Shown: positions 1-7,271, counted from the stretch's first letter. The stretch is 13,091 bases of DNA from an uncultured Eubacteriales bacterium (GCA_900322105.1 ONYV01000006.1:1-13091), one strand, 5' to 3'. A program made the numbers and translations. Notes: generated from the letters alone by a model not told the origin.

Positions 1-27
1 ATCCATCCCGATCATATCAAGAAAACA

Positions 28-49
28 CACAGAGAATCTTTCTCTGCAT
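28..49 (-). terminator. Hairpin near left edge, possible terminator or leader hairpin
   Basis: On the minus strand CAGAGAA and TTCTCTG form a perfect 7-bp stem (plus positions 30-36 and 40-46) around a 3-base loop, extendable by wobble pairs, and a U-rich stretch (TGTGTTTTCTT) follows. It could end transcripts from the oxidoreductase. It could equally be a leader hairpin of the transcript from the 118-145 promoter, since it lies about 65-80 bases downstream of that promoter's expected start. The uridine tract is imperfect, so the call is weak. Confidence 0.3.
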
Positions 50-117
50 GGATGCCCTGGTTTTGTTTAGCGACAGGATGGCGCAAACGAACTGTCGTAT
101 TTTGTTATCACGGGTAT

Positions 118-145
118 ATTATATCACAGAATCCATACTTGTCAA
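118..145 (-). promoter_or_regulatory. Near-consensus sigma-A promoter pointing left out of the window
   Basis: Read on the minus strand this is TTGACA (plus 140-145), a 16-base spacer, then TATAAT (plus 118-123), with a TG one base before the -10 (extended -10). Both hexamers match the vegetative consensus exactly. Transcription would start near 111 and run off the left edge. No convincing coding start with a ribosome binding site is seen in bases 1-110, so the driven gene, or a long leader or small RNA, lies mostly outside the window. Confidence 0.65.
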
Positions 146-214
146 AGGGTTTTGGTCAGACAACACACGAAAATCAATTTCATCTGCGCGGAATGTGCGT
201 CAAAAGTGCGTTTC

Positions 215-229
215 TGATCGCTGCGATCA
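215..229. repeat. Perfect 15-base palindrome overlapping the oxidoreductase stop codon
   Basis: TGATCGC and GCGATCA flank a single central base, and the right arm contains the minus-strand stop codon (227-229). No uridine run follows on the minus strand, so it does not look like an intrinsic terminator. It may be a protein-binding site or chance. Confidence 0.3.
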
Positions 230-736
230 AAAATCCAGCCCTTCACGGACAATCCGCTGACTGTCCCGAATGCCGTACAGTTCCCGAAACAGCGCCGATA
301 CATATTCATACCCGAAATCGTTATTGCCGATCCATCCTCCTGCGGTGGTCACATAGATCAGCTTGTCTGCTTTGCAAAGCCCGTGAGGTCTGCCGTCCTC
401 GGTATAGCGGAATGTCAGCCCCGAAACAGAGATGTTTTCGATCCAGATCTTTAAGAGCGCAGGAAACGAAAAATCCCAGTAAGGCGCTGCGATCACCACA
501 AGATCCGCCTGCGCAAGCTGCTTTGCATAGAAAAAGCGTTCATCCGAAAAATCCCCCTCAGATGCCGCCTTGCTGCGCCACAAAAGTGTTTCTTCATTTA
601 GCGGTCGCAGCGGTTCTTCAAAGAGCTTCAGCTCCGTGATCTCTCCGCTGAGCGTTGACAGCACTTCTTCGGCAAGCTTTCTTGTGCGGGACTCCTTTCG
701 TACACACGCATTGACAAACAGTATTTTTTTCTGCAT
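227..736 (-). CDS. Flavodoxin-fold NAD(P)H-dependent oxidoreductase (AzoR-like)
   Basis: A 169-residue protein of the flavodoxin_2 / FMN-dependent NADH-azoreductase type: a soluble cytoplasmic flavoprotein that moves electrons from NAD(P)H to quinones, azo dyes or similar acceptors. Visible signatures are the N-terminal beta strand and phosphate loop (KILFVNACVRKESRTRKL, residues 4-21), the FMN-binding stretch APYWDFSFPALLKIWIEN (84-101) followed by GLTFRY (106-111), and TTAGG at 130-134. I chose the ATG at 736, about 10 bases after an AAGAAAGAGAG stretch; a GTG two codons upstream (742) is possible. The protein stops after EGLDF, about 30 residues before the usual end of E. coli AzoR-type proteins. 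The stop lies at a run of five T, so a natural truncation or a frameshift is possible. It is transcribed divergently from the EAL gene. The substrate is unknown. Confidence 0.8.
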   Translation of the reverse strand: MQKKILFVNACVRKESRTRKLAEEVLSTLSGEITELKLFEEPLRPLNEETLLWRSKAASEGDFSDERFFYAKQLAQADLVVIAAPYWDFSFPALLKIWIENISVSGLTFRYTEDGRPHGLCKADKLIYVTTAGGWIGNNDFGYEYVSALFRELYGIRDSQRIVREGLDF

Positions 737-826
737 CAGCACATCACTCTCTTTCTTAATGTATTGTCTGCCGCCTTATCCGACAGCTATCTTACATGCT
801 CATAGAGTGCCCCAAATCATGTATCT

Positions 827-855
827 ATGATACCACAAACAAACGATTTTTTCAA
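827..855 (-). promoter_or_regulatory. Sigma-A promoter for the oxidoreductase gene
   Basis: On the minus strand TTGAAA (plus 850-855) is followed by a 17-base spacer and TATCAT (plus 827-832). The predicted start is near 820, giving an untranslated leader of about 85 bases before the ATG at 736. Confidence 0.65.
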
Positions 856-1048
856 ATGTCGTTGCAATATTTTTCGCCATCAAGCCTTTGAAAAACGCAG
901 GCAGCAAAGGCAAAGCCACCTCAAAGCGCTGCGGCAGAGCAACCCAAAGCTCGCCAAGGCGTACAAGGATGTTTACAGGGAAATACCGGAAATGGAAGCG
1001 CAAGATCCGCCGTCACAATCATAGTACAAAATATGCATCATCTCACTG

Positions 1049-1076
1049 TCACAAAAATTTATGGGAATTTTTGTGA
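1049..1076. promoter_or_regulatory. Perfect inverted repeat (possible operator) upstream of the EAL gene
   Basis: TCACAAAAATT (1049-1059) and AATTTTTGTGA (1066-1076) are exact inverse complements separated by 6 bases. The dyad ends 9 bases before the -35 of the EAL gene promoter. The stem is AT-rich, with no GC core of the sort intrinsic terminators have, and it lies upstream of the promoter. A dimeric activator or repressor site is therefore the likelier reading. Confidence 0.5.
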
Positions 1077-1085
1077 AAACGTGAA

Positions 1086-1114
1086 TTGACAACGACGTTT
1101 TTTTATCATATCAT
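1086..1114 (+). promoter_or_regulatory. Sigma-A promoter for the EAL gene
   Basis: TTGACA (1086-1091), a 17-base spacer, then TATCAT (1109-1114). The expected start is near 1121, leaving a short leader that contains AGGAGGG at 1134-1140, eight bases (counting from the core AGGAGG) before the TTG start at 1148. Confidence 0.75.
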
Positions 1115-1147
1115 TGTTTTATATGGAATCTGCAGGAGGGACTCAAC

Positions 1148-3268
1148 TTGCAAACTGAAACAATTTACGAATTTTACGGCCGACAGAAAAACGATATGGA
1201 ATCCTCCGTCATACCCTTCCTGATCTTTCAGCGCATCGACTCCGAACTTCATGTGGTACTGATCTCGGATGGATTATGCAAACTGTTTTCTGAACGCCGC
1301 AGTGAGATCATTTACATTTTAGAAAACAATATCTATACCTCTGTCCATACCGAAGACGTGGAACGGCTTTCTGCCAATTGGGAACATTTCGTCAACACAG
1401 GGTCAAACTATGAATTGGTTTTCAAAAGACGCATCGGCAATCAGTTCCGCTCGATCCACGCTATCGGCAGCACACAGATCACCGATACGGGAGAAACACT
1501 GTATTATCTTTGGTGCGGCGATGTTACCGATATCGTCAACGCCGAAAAGATCAGCACCTATTATGACAAGCTGACCAATATGCCGAATATGTCCGCCTTT
1601 GGCGTTTTAGCGGAACAGGAAAGGATCAGAATGCGAAAAAAAGGCATCACCCCTGCATTCGTCTATTTCGATATCCGTGACATGAAGGCGATCAACGAAA
1701 AATACGGCTTTTCCAGAGGCAACGGCATTCTGTCGGGAACGGCTTTTGTGCTCAGAGATGTGTTTGAAAACGATGCTATGGCGCGCCTGTCGGACGATCA
1801 CTTTATCGTTTTGACCAACAAGCGCCATCTGGAACAAAAGATCGAACAGGTCAACGACCAGATCCTGCGAAACCCGATGGGCATTCCCGTTCAGGTCTGC
1901 GCAGGCATCTACTATGACGAAAAATCGGGCATTGACATCTACGCTTCCATCGACAGGGCAAGGATCGCCTGCAAAGCCATCAAGGGCGACTATACCAGAA
2001 AATATCATGTCTTTGACAGAGAAATGTTTACAGACTACCGTCAGCGCCGCCATGTCCTCAATCACTTTGAGGAAGCGCTCGAAAACGGCTATATCCGTCT
2101 GTACTATATGCCCATCGTGCGCACCGTCACAGGAAAGATCTGCGATATGGAAGCGCTCGCGCGCTGGATCGATCCCGAAAAGGGTATGCTGCCGCCTTCT
2201 CAGTTCATCCCCGTGTTGGAGGACAACCGCCTGATCAACAAGCTCGATTTTTATATGCTGAGAAAGATCTGTGAAAGCCTTGCCACGCAAAAACGTCTGA
2301 ATATGCCCATCGTGCCTGTTTCTGTCAATATCTCACGCTCGAATTTTGAGGTATGTGACGTTTTTGACGAGGTGCTTTCCATCGTGAATGAATATAATAT
2401 CGCTCACCACCTTCTGACAGTCGAGATCACCGAAAGCGCCTTTATCAAAAACCGCCAGTTCCTGCAAAGCCAGATCGACCGATTCCGTGAAGCAGGATTT
2501 AACGTCTGGATGGACGATTTCGGCAGCGAATATTCCTCCCTCAATACCCTGCAGGAATATTCTTTCGACCTCATCAAGCTCGATATGCGTTTCATGAAGA
2601 ATTTCAGCCTGACAGGGAAAAACCATCTGATCCTGTCAGACATCATCAGCATGATCTCAAAGCTCGGCGTCAGCACGCTTGCCGAAGGCGTTCAGACAAA
2701 AGAACAGCTCCGTTTTCTGCGTGATGCAGGATGCGATAAGGTGCAGGGCTTCTTGTTCGGAAAGCCCATGCCCTGTGAGCATTTCTATGAAAAATCCACC
2801 GTCTGCAACGGTCTGGAATATGACGATATCTCAAAGACCGCCTATTATGACAAGATCAGCACCTCCAGTCTGGATATCCGCTCCTTTACGATGGATATGG
2901 GACGGTATTTTGCCGACAGCACCGTTACTCCTGTTGCCGTGCTGGAATTTCACGGCAGCAACTTTCGTATCCTGAAGGCAAACGCCGCTTATAAGGGCTT
3001 TTTGGAAGAGATCGGTCAGGACAAAAATTTCATCTACAACGACTATTATGACTGGTACCGCCGTCCTTCCCCTACCTTTACCCAAGCGGTCAAAAAATGT
3101 CTTTCCTCCCGCAAGGAAGAGAATATTTACAGCGTGTTGGAAAATCAGATCCGTGTTTCTGCCAATATCCATTTCATCGCCTATGACTCCAGATCCGATA
3201 CGGGCGCTGTGCTGATCATCGTCACACGCCTTGACTCCGCACCTCCCCTGCTGCCCTCTCTCACCTGA
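1148..3268 (+). CDS. PAS / degenerate GGDEF / EAL protein, likely c-di-GMP phosphodiesterase
   Basis: A 706-residue signalling protein expected to hydrolyse cyclic di-GMP. Residues about 20-130 look like a PAS-type sensor. Residues about 137-290 form a GGDEF-family domain that keeps YYDKLTNMPN (138-147) but has SDDHF (215-219) in place of GGDEF, so cyclase activity is not expected. The EAL domain spans about 300-545 with the expected metal and catalytic residues: E335 of EAL, N394, E426, D456-D457 in MDDFG, K477, E513 of AEGV and Q533. The C-terminal 120 residues (about 585-700) resemble a second PAS-like fold (PVAVLEFHGSNFRILKANAA). There is no transmembrane segment, so it is probably cytosolic. 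The start is TTG with a near-perfect AGGAGG eight bases upstream. It has its own promoter, and a hairpin terminator follows. The signal sensed is unknown. Confidence 0.93.
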   Translation: MQTETIYEFYGRQKNDMESSVIPFLIFQRIDSELHVVLISDGLCKLFSERRSEIIYILENNIYTSVHTEDVERLSANWEHFVNTGSNYELVFKRRIGNQFRSIHAIGSTQITDTGETLYYLWCGDVTDIVNAEKISTYYDKLTNMPNMSAFGVLAEQERIRMRKKGITPAFVYFDIRDMKAINEKYGFSRGNGILSGTAFVLRDVFENDAMARLSDDHFIVLTNKRHLEQKIEQVNDQILRNPMGIPVQVCAGIYYDEKSGIDIYASIDRARIACKAIKGDYTRKYHVFDREMFTDYRQRRHVLNHFEEALENGYIRLYYMPIVRTVTGKICDMEALARWIDPEKGMLPPSQFIPVLEDNRLINKLDFYMLRKICESLATQKRLNMPIVPVSVNISRSNFEVCDVFDEVLSIVNEYNIAHHLLTVEITESAFIKNRQFLQSQIDRFREAGFNVWMDDFGSEYSSLNTLQEYSFDLIKLDMRFMKNFSLTGKNHLILSDIISMISKLGVSTLAEGVQTKEQLRFLRDAGCDKVQGFLFGKPMPCEHFYEKSTVCNGLEYDDISKTAYYDKISTSSLDIRSFTMDMGRYFADSTVTPVAVLEFHGSNFRILKANAAYKGFLEEIGQDKNFIYNDYYDWYRRPSPTFTQAVKKCLSSRKEENIYSVLENQIRVSANIHFIAYDSRSDTGAVLIIVTRLDSAPPLLPSLT

Positions 3269-3298
3269 CAAAATGTCCGCTTTTTTGTACATATTTTG

Positions 3299-3330
3299 CT
3301 CCGGCTGCTCTCTGACAGTCGGAGTTTCTT
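3299..3330 (+). terminator. Intrinsic terminator after the EAL gene
   Basis: CTCCGGCTG (3299-3307) pairs with CAGTCGGAG (3316-3324) as a 9-bp stem with one G-U wobble and an 8-base loop, followed by TTTCTT. It begins 30 bases after the stop codon. The uridine tract is short and interrupted, so readthrough is possible. Confidence 0.6.
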
Positions 3331-3343
3331 CAGAGATTCACGC

Positions 3344-3372
3344 TTGAAAGAACAGAAAAATTGTGTTATAAT
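3344..3372 (+). promoter_or_regulatory. Sigma-A promoter for the L,D-transpeptidase gene
   Basis: TTGAAA (3344-3349), 17 bases, then a perfect TATAAT (3367-3372). Transcription should start near 3379. This rules out an in-frame TTG at 3361 as the translation start, because it lies inside the promoter. Confidence 0.75.
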
Positions 3373-3411
3373 CAAAATGTTATACATCACAAAAAGAAAG
3401 GAGCTGTCGGT

Positions 3412-4362
3412 TTGGTTTCCCTTGAAAAAAGAATCAGCGTTGGAAAATTTATCGTTATCATTCTGATACTTTGCCTGCTGACGGCGCTTCCTGTCATTCT
3501 GATCCGTCACGCTTCCGCAGACCCTGCGCAGGAAACAAACGCTCAGGCGTCTTCGGAGGAAACGTCTTCCGCTCCCGAAACGCCGCTCCAAAAATACGGC
3601 AAACTCAACGATATCCGCATCCGACTGACATTTGACCGATCAACAGAAACTCTCGACATCAAAACCATCGGCGATTGGGTCAGCGTCAGCCGAAAAGGGG
3701 ATCAGTATACATACACAACAGATGACGAAAAGATCAAACGCTACACAAAAGCGCTTGCCGACAAATACAGCAACTATCATGCCTATGTCACCTTCAAAAC
3801 GCACGACGATGAAGAGATCACACTGCCCAGCAACAGCACGGGATGGATCTTTGACGATAGCTATGCAGCGTCCATGATAAAAAAATATATCACCGAAGCG
3901 CGTTCTGCCAATCTGAACCTGACGGACAAAAGTGCAGAAAGCAACAAATGGTGGATACGCATCTCGTCCGACTACAACGCCGAAAAAAAGCAAGGAAATT
4001 CCTATGCGGAGGTCAGCATCAGCAGTCAGTATATGTGGCTGTATCAAAACGGAGAGGTCATTATGGAAGGTCCTGTCGTAACGGGCAATCCAAACTATGG
4101 CAACGATACTCCTGCAGGCGCATATTTCATCTACGAAAAAGAAAGCCCTGCGATCCTCTACGGTCCCGGTTATCTGACAGAGGTATCTTACTGGATGGCG
4201 TTTAATGACGACATCGGCTTCCACGACGCCACATGGCAGGATTCCTTCGGCGGAGATACATACCTTGACAACGGCTCTCACGGCTGTGTGAACCTTCCGC
4301 TGTCTTTTGCGGAGGAGCTGTACAGCAGTGTTTACCTCTATATGCCCGTGTACGTCTATTGA
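3412..4362 (+). CDS. L,D-transpeptidase (YkuD family) with N-terminal membrane anchor
   Basis: A 316-residue membrane-anchored enzyme that should form 3-3 (meso-diaminopimelate) cross-links in peptidoglycan or attach proteins to it, acting outside the membrane. Residues 12-31 form one hydrophobic segment after a basic N-terminus. A Ser/Glu/Ala/Thr-rich spacer (about 33-57) follows. Then comes a single domain resembling the PG_binding_4 module that precedes many clostridial YkuD domains (about 62-165). The catalytic domain (about 180-316) carries H271 in GFHD and the signature SHGCVN with nucleophile C292. Many relatives have two PG_binding_4 repeats; this one has one. The start is TTG, eight bases after AAAGGAG (3397-3403); the longer frame beginning at 3361 is unlikely because it overlaps the promoter. 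A strong terminator follows. It is monocistronic. Confidence 0.92.
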   Translation: MVSLEKRISVGKFIVIILILCLLTALPVILIRHASADPAQETNAQASSEETSSAPETPLQKYGKLNDIRIRLTFDRSTETLDIKTIGDWVSVSRKGDQYTYTTDDEKIKRYTKALADKYSNYHAYVTFKTHDDEEITLPSNSTGWIFDDSYAASMIKKYITEARSANLNLTDKSAESNKWWIRISSDYNAEKKQGNSYAEVSISSQYMWLYQNGEVIMEGPVVTGNPNYGNDTPAGAYFIYEKESPAILYGPGYLTEVSYWMAFNDDIGFHDATWQDSFGGDTYLDNGSHGCVNLPLSFAEELYSSVYLYMPVYVY

Positions 4363-4384
4363 GCATTCCATCAAAGTGTTAAGG

Positions 4385-4424
4385 CAAAACCGCACCTTCC
4401 GTTTCAGAAGGTGCGGTTTTGTTT
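4385..4424. terminator. Strong bidirectional intrinsic terminator
   Basis: A 15-bp perfect stem (4385-4399 with 4407-4421; core AAAACCGCACCTTC paired with GAAGGTGCGGTTTT) encloses a 7-base loop. It has a T-rich flank on the plus strand (TTTTGTTTT) and a matching T-rich arm when read on the minus strand. It sits between two convergent genes and can end both the L,D-transpeptidase transcript and the acyltransferase transcript. Confidence 0.9.
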
Positions 4425-4446
4425 TCACCGTTATTATTCCGACAGA

Positions 4447-5463
4447 TCAGTTTTCTTCCTCTGTCAGCGCAATATATTCCGCAGGAATATGATCCATCGT
4501 ATTGCGCAGAGATTCCGCCGACCATGTAATGTCCTTGCGGATGACCTTTGCAGGCATTCCTGCAAGAATACAGTTATTCGGGAACTCGCCTTTGACAAGC
4601 GCGCCTGCGCCAACGATCGAAGATCTTCCGATCACGGTCTTGTTCAGGATGATCGAGCGCATCCCCACCCATACATGGTCGCCGATCTCAATGATATTCT
4701 TGGGATCGCCCTTTTCCTGTTTGTTGATCCTTTCTCTTTTCACAACATCATAGATTGCATGACCGTCTCCGCAGTAGATCTTGATCTCAAAGGAAAACAG
4801 ACAGTCTTTTCCGATGTTCAGCGTCATACCTCCCAGCACGGTCATTTCCGTGTTCCGCACAAAAGTCGTCTTTTCGCCGATGTTTACTTCCGCATCCCCG
4901 AACACCGTCAGGTTTACGCCGTCCTCAAAAACGCATTTCCTGCCGATCTTCACCTTTGCGCCGCCGACTGTTTTGGCGGTGATCTGATTATTTTCCCCGA
5001 AGGTACAACTTTCGTCAATATCGATCTGAACGTCATAGGCATATTCGTCCAGCACCACCTTACAGTGCGGCGCATGGATATGGTTGTCGTATTCGTCGCT
5101 GTAGTCTTCGATATAGTCGTCAACGGAGATCTTGTTGTGGTTGATAAAGAAACAGTCCTCAAAATCCGTATATCCGAAAGAATGCAGCCGCAGCTGAAGA
5201 TCCAGCATTTTTTTCATTCTCGGCACAACGATATAGTACCGATCGTTCATATCCTTGATCTCGCCGATATAGCGGACTTTGTCGTTTGCTTTTTTCTTGA
5301 CCGTTGTTACCGTCATAACGTTTGTCATGCCATAGTCCTGCGCCAGAAACTCATGGTAAGTCCCGGCTTCTCCCAGCACCACAATGGTGCGCCCCTTGCG
5401 GTACCGGTCGATCAGCCTGGATGCTTTTCGGTAAAACGGTATCATTACTTCTTTTGTCATCAT
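4447..5463 (-). CDS. Left-handed beta-helix (hexapeptide repeat) acyltransferase
   Basis: A 338-residue protein that probably transfers an acetyl or other acyl group to a sugar or surface polymer. Residues about 25-130 form a Rossmann-like lead domain (RTIVVLGEAGTYHEFLAQDYG) resembling the nucleotide-sugar-type front domains of PglD-like transferases. Residues about 145-310 are a long run of imperfect hexapeptide turns. They end in the typical IIEIGDHVWVG (258-268), SSIVGAGALVKG (281-292) and AGMPAKVIRK (301-310) motifs, and H235 in GDGHAIYD sits where the catalytic His usually lies. I chose the ATG at 5463, eight bases after GAAAGGA. An in-frame TTG at 5502 would add 13 residues but has a poorer site. 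The gene lies 85 bases downstream of the cardiolipin synthase gene with no terminator between, so co-transcription is likely. The acceptor is unknown; wall polysaccharide is a guess. Confidence 0.85.
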   Translation of the reverse strand: MMTKEVMIPFYRKASRLIDRYRKGRTIVVLGEAGTYHEFLAQDYGMTNVMTVTTVKKKANDKVRYIGEIKDMNDRYYIVVPRMKKMLDLQLRLHSFGYTDFEDCFFINHNKISVDDYIEDYSDEYDNHIHAPHCKVVLDEYAYDVQIDIDESCTFGENNQITAKTVGGAKVKIGRKCVFEDGVNLTVFGDAEVNIGEKTTFVRNTEMTVLGGMTLNIGKDCLFSFEIKIYCGDGHAIYDVVKRERINKQEKGDPKNIIEIGDHVWVGMRSIILNKTVIGRSSIVGAGALVKGEFPNNCILAGMPAKVIRKDITWSAESLRNTMDHIPAEYIALTEEEN

Positions 5464-5548
5464 GTCGTTGATCCTTTCGGGGAGACCCTTGATCGACAGC
5501 AAAGGTACTTCCGCCGAACCCTTTCTGTAAAAATCGGTTTTGCAGTGA

Positions 5549-7156
5549 TCACAGCAGCGGAGCGATCAGCTTCATAATACTGCCGCGGATCTTGTAGGAG
5601 AGTTTTTCGTTCTTGATCGTTTCAAATGTGACCTTGCTGCATTTTGCAAGCGTCTGCTGAAAGTCCTCTTCGATGGACGGAATACACTCCGTGTCGTATA
5701 AGTAAGTCGCGCATTCAAAATGATGGTACAGGCTGCGGTAGTCAAGGTTGATCGTGCCGACGACAGCCTTGTGATCGTCCGATACAAACACCTTTGCATG
5801 AACGAATCCGGGTGTATATTCATATATCTCAACACCTGTTGAGATCAGCGCTTTATAGTGGGATTTTGCCAGCGAGAAAGCGGATTTTTTATCGGGGATG
5901 CCCGGCAGGATCAGCTTGACATCCACACCTCTTTGCGCTGCATATTTCAGCGCAGCTTCCAGCTCATTGTCCAAAATCAGATACGGCGTCATGATATGCA
6001 CATATTTTTTTGCGCTGTAAAGGATATCAACATAGACGCTTTCGCCCACCTTATAACCGTCCATCGGACTGTCTGAATACGGCATGACATAACCCTTGCT
6101 CTTGACAGGGTATTTTTTATCCATGAAATTGCCCCACTCTACATTTTTCTCTGTCAGGTTCCACATTTGCAGGAACATTCTGGTAAAGCTCTCGACCGCC
6201 TCACCCTTGAGCATGAGCGCCGTATCTTTCCAGTGACCGAAACGAACGATCTCGTTGATATACTCATCGGCTAAATTCACGCCGCCGTTAAAGGCTACCT
6301 TGCCGTCTATGACAAGGATCTTGCGGTGGTCACGATAGTTATAATGCGTGGAAATAAAGGGCTGCAGCTTTGAGAAAGCCTTGCTCTTGATGCCGTATTC
6401 TGCCAGACGCTCGGGGTAATCTCCCGAAAGGGTCGACATTTCGCACATTCCGTCATACATCACACGAACGTCTACACCCTGAGCCGCTTTGTCGGCAAGG
6501 ATCTTCAGGATGCTGCCCCACATCAGGCCTTCATCAATGATGAAGTATTCCATAAAGATGAAATGCTCCGCCTTTTTCAGCTCTTCGAGCATTGCTTCAT
6601 ATTTATTCTCGCCCAGCGGAAAATACGTCACCTCTGTATTGGCATAGACAGGAAACGTTCCTGTTTTGTTCAGATACTGACACATCGCCTTTGTGCCGGA
6701 AGAAACAATCTCCGGCGCATTCAGCACCTTTTCATCCTGCCGTATCATATCCTTGCTTTGCTCGTTCAGATCTTCGAGTTTTCTCTCCATGCTGCGGTAT
6801 CCGATCCTATGCCGCGTCACAAGCAGCAGGATACTCGTCATGAGCGGAAACAGCATCATCATCACCAGCCACGTCAGCTTGGCGGTTGCATCCATGTCTA
6901 TTTTGAACAGATAAAAAAACATGATGATGATAAACACGCCCATCAGCAGCAAAAGCCATTCCGATTCTTCCATCGCCACAAAAAGCAAGTTAAGACCGAT
7001 CACCTGGATGACCAGCAGCAGCGCAATGAGCCCAAACCGGCTGAATACGATCCTTAGCAGTCCCTTGTGATGAGATTTCAGCAGCATCAGAACATCAGGA
7101 TTATCCTGCAGACTCCTTCGGTGATCCTTCATATTGGTCTTCGATTTTTTTCCCAC
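5549..7156 (-). CDS. cls: Cardiolipin synthase, phospholipase D type
   Basis: A 535-residue membrane enzyme that joins two phosphatidylglycerols to give cardiolipin and glycerol. Three hydrophobic segments (about 39-61, 67-86 and 95-114) precede a soluble part with two PLD motifs, both intact: HRKILVID with H277, K279, D284, and HAKVFVSD with H453, K455, D460. The FNGGVNL and VGTINLDYRS tails typical of bacterial Cls follow the two motifs. The start is GTG at 7156, seven bases after GGGAGGT (plus 7164-7170); the open frame continues upstream to 7363 but crosses the promoter and is not translated. Length matches Firmicute Cls (about 480-540). It is probably the first gene of an operon with the beta-helix acyltransferase, which suggests a shared role in envelope lipids or glycopolymers. 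Confidence 0.93.
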   Translation of the reverse strand: MGKKSKTNMKDHRRSLQDNPDVLMLLKSHHKGLLRIVFSRFGLIALLLVIQVIGLNLLFVAMEESEWLLLLMGVFIIIMFFYLFKIDMDATAKLTWLVMMMLFPLMTSILLLVTRHRIGYRSMERKLEDLNEQSKDMIRQDEKVLNAPEIVSSGTKAMCQYLNKTGTFPVYANTEVTYFPLGENKYEAMLEELKKAEHFIFMEYFIIDEGLMWGSILKILADKAAQGVDVRVMYDGMCEMSTLSGDYPERLAEYGIKSKAFSKLQPFISTHYNYRDHRKILVIDGKVAFNGGVNLADEYINEIVRFGHWKDTALMLKGEAVESFTRMFLQMWNLTEKNVEWGNFMDKKYPVKSKGYVMPYSDSPMDGYKVGESVYVDILYSAKKYVHIMTPYLILDNELEAALKYAAQRGVDVKLILPGIPDKKSAFSLAKSHYKALISTGVEIYEYTPGFVHAKVFVSDDHKAVVGTINLDYRSLYHHFECATYLYDTECIPSIEEDFQQTLAKCSKVTFETIKNEKLSYKIRGSIMKLIAPLL

Positions 7157-7195
7157 TGTTAATACCTCCCGTTTTTTCAAAAATCGACTATGGAT

Positions 7196-7224
7196 ATTAT
7201 AACACATCCCCTTGCATTTGTCAT
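7196..7224 (-). promoter_or_regulatory. Sigma-A promoter for the cls operon
   Basis: On the minus strand ATGACA (plus 7219-7224), 17 bases, then TATAAT (plus 7196-7201) with an extended TG. The leader is about 30 bases and carries the strong GGGAGGT ribosome binding site. Confidence 0.7.
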
Positions 7225-7249
7225 TAAATATCTTATAAACTAAACAAAA

Positions 7250-7271
7250 TTCACCTTTGTAAACCTGTGAA
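7250..7271. promoter_or_regulatory. Imperfect dyad between divergent promoters
   Basis: TTCAC (7250-7254) and GTGAA (7267-7271) flank an inner TTT/AAA pair, forming an operator-like imperfect dyad. It lies between the cls promoter and the promoter of the 7410 membrane gene. Short arms make chance occurrence plausible. Confidence 0.25.

Larger units (their letters stand above)
743..1085. other. Divergent intergenic region with no firm gene
   Basis: This gap holds the oxidoreductase promoter (827-855) and a dyad at 1049-1076; the EAL gene promoter lies just beyond. One open frame on the plus strand (827-1024, 65 codons) is protein-like in its second half (charged and Gln-rich, ending in EMEAQDPPSQS). 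It has no ribosome binding site and starts inside the opposite-strand promoter. I cannot support it as a gene; it may be a decayed remnant. Confidence 0.4.

Noticed and set aside
52..639. Plus-strand open frame of 195 codons opposite the oxidoreductase
   Set aside because: No ribosome site and no family signature; the minus strand shows flavodoxin-fold motifs across the same bases.
885..945. GCAAAGGCAAAGCCACC stretch resembling parts of a c-di-GMP-I riboswitch ahead of an EAL gene
   Set aside because: The diagnostic tetraloop, receptor and GGACGCAAAGCC core are not present, and the gene's promoter lies downstream of it.
1607..2290. Minus-strand open frame inside the EAL gene
   Set aside because: Antisense to conserved GGDEF/EAL motifs, with no promoter or ribosome site.
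3361..3411. N-terminal extension of the L,D-transpeptidase frame
   Set aside because: The region contains the -10 box and the ribosome binding site; TTG at 3412 has ideal spacing.
3640..4428. Minus-strand open frame opposite the L,D-transpeptidase
   Set aside because: Antisense to the YkuD domain and starts inside the bidirectional terminator.
4411..5577. Long plus-strand open frame (388 codons) opposite the acyltransferase
   Set aside because: It is a shadow of the minus-strand gene: it begins in the terminator, has no ribosome site, and shows no recognisable domain, while the opposite strand has clear hexapeptide motifs.
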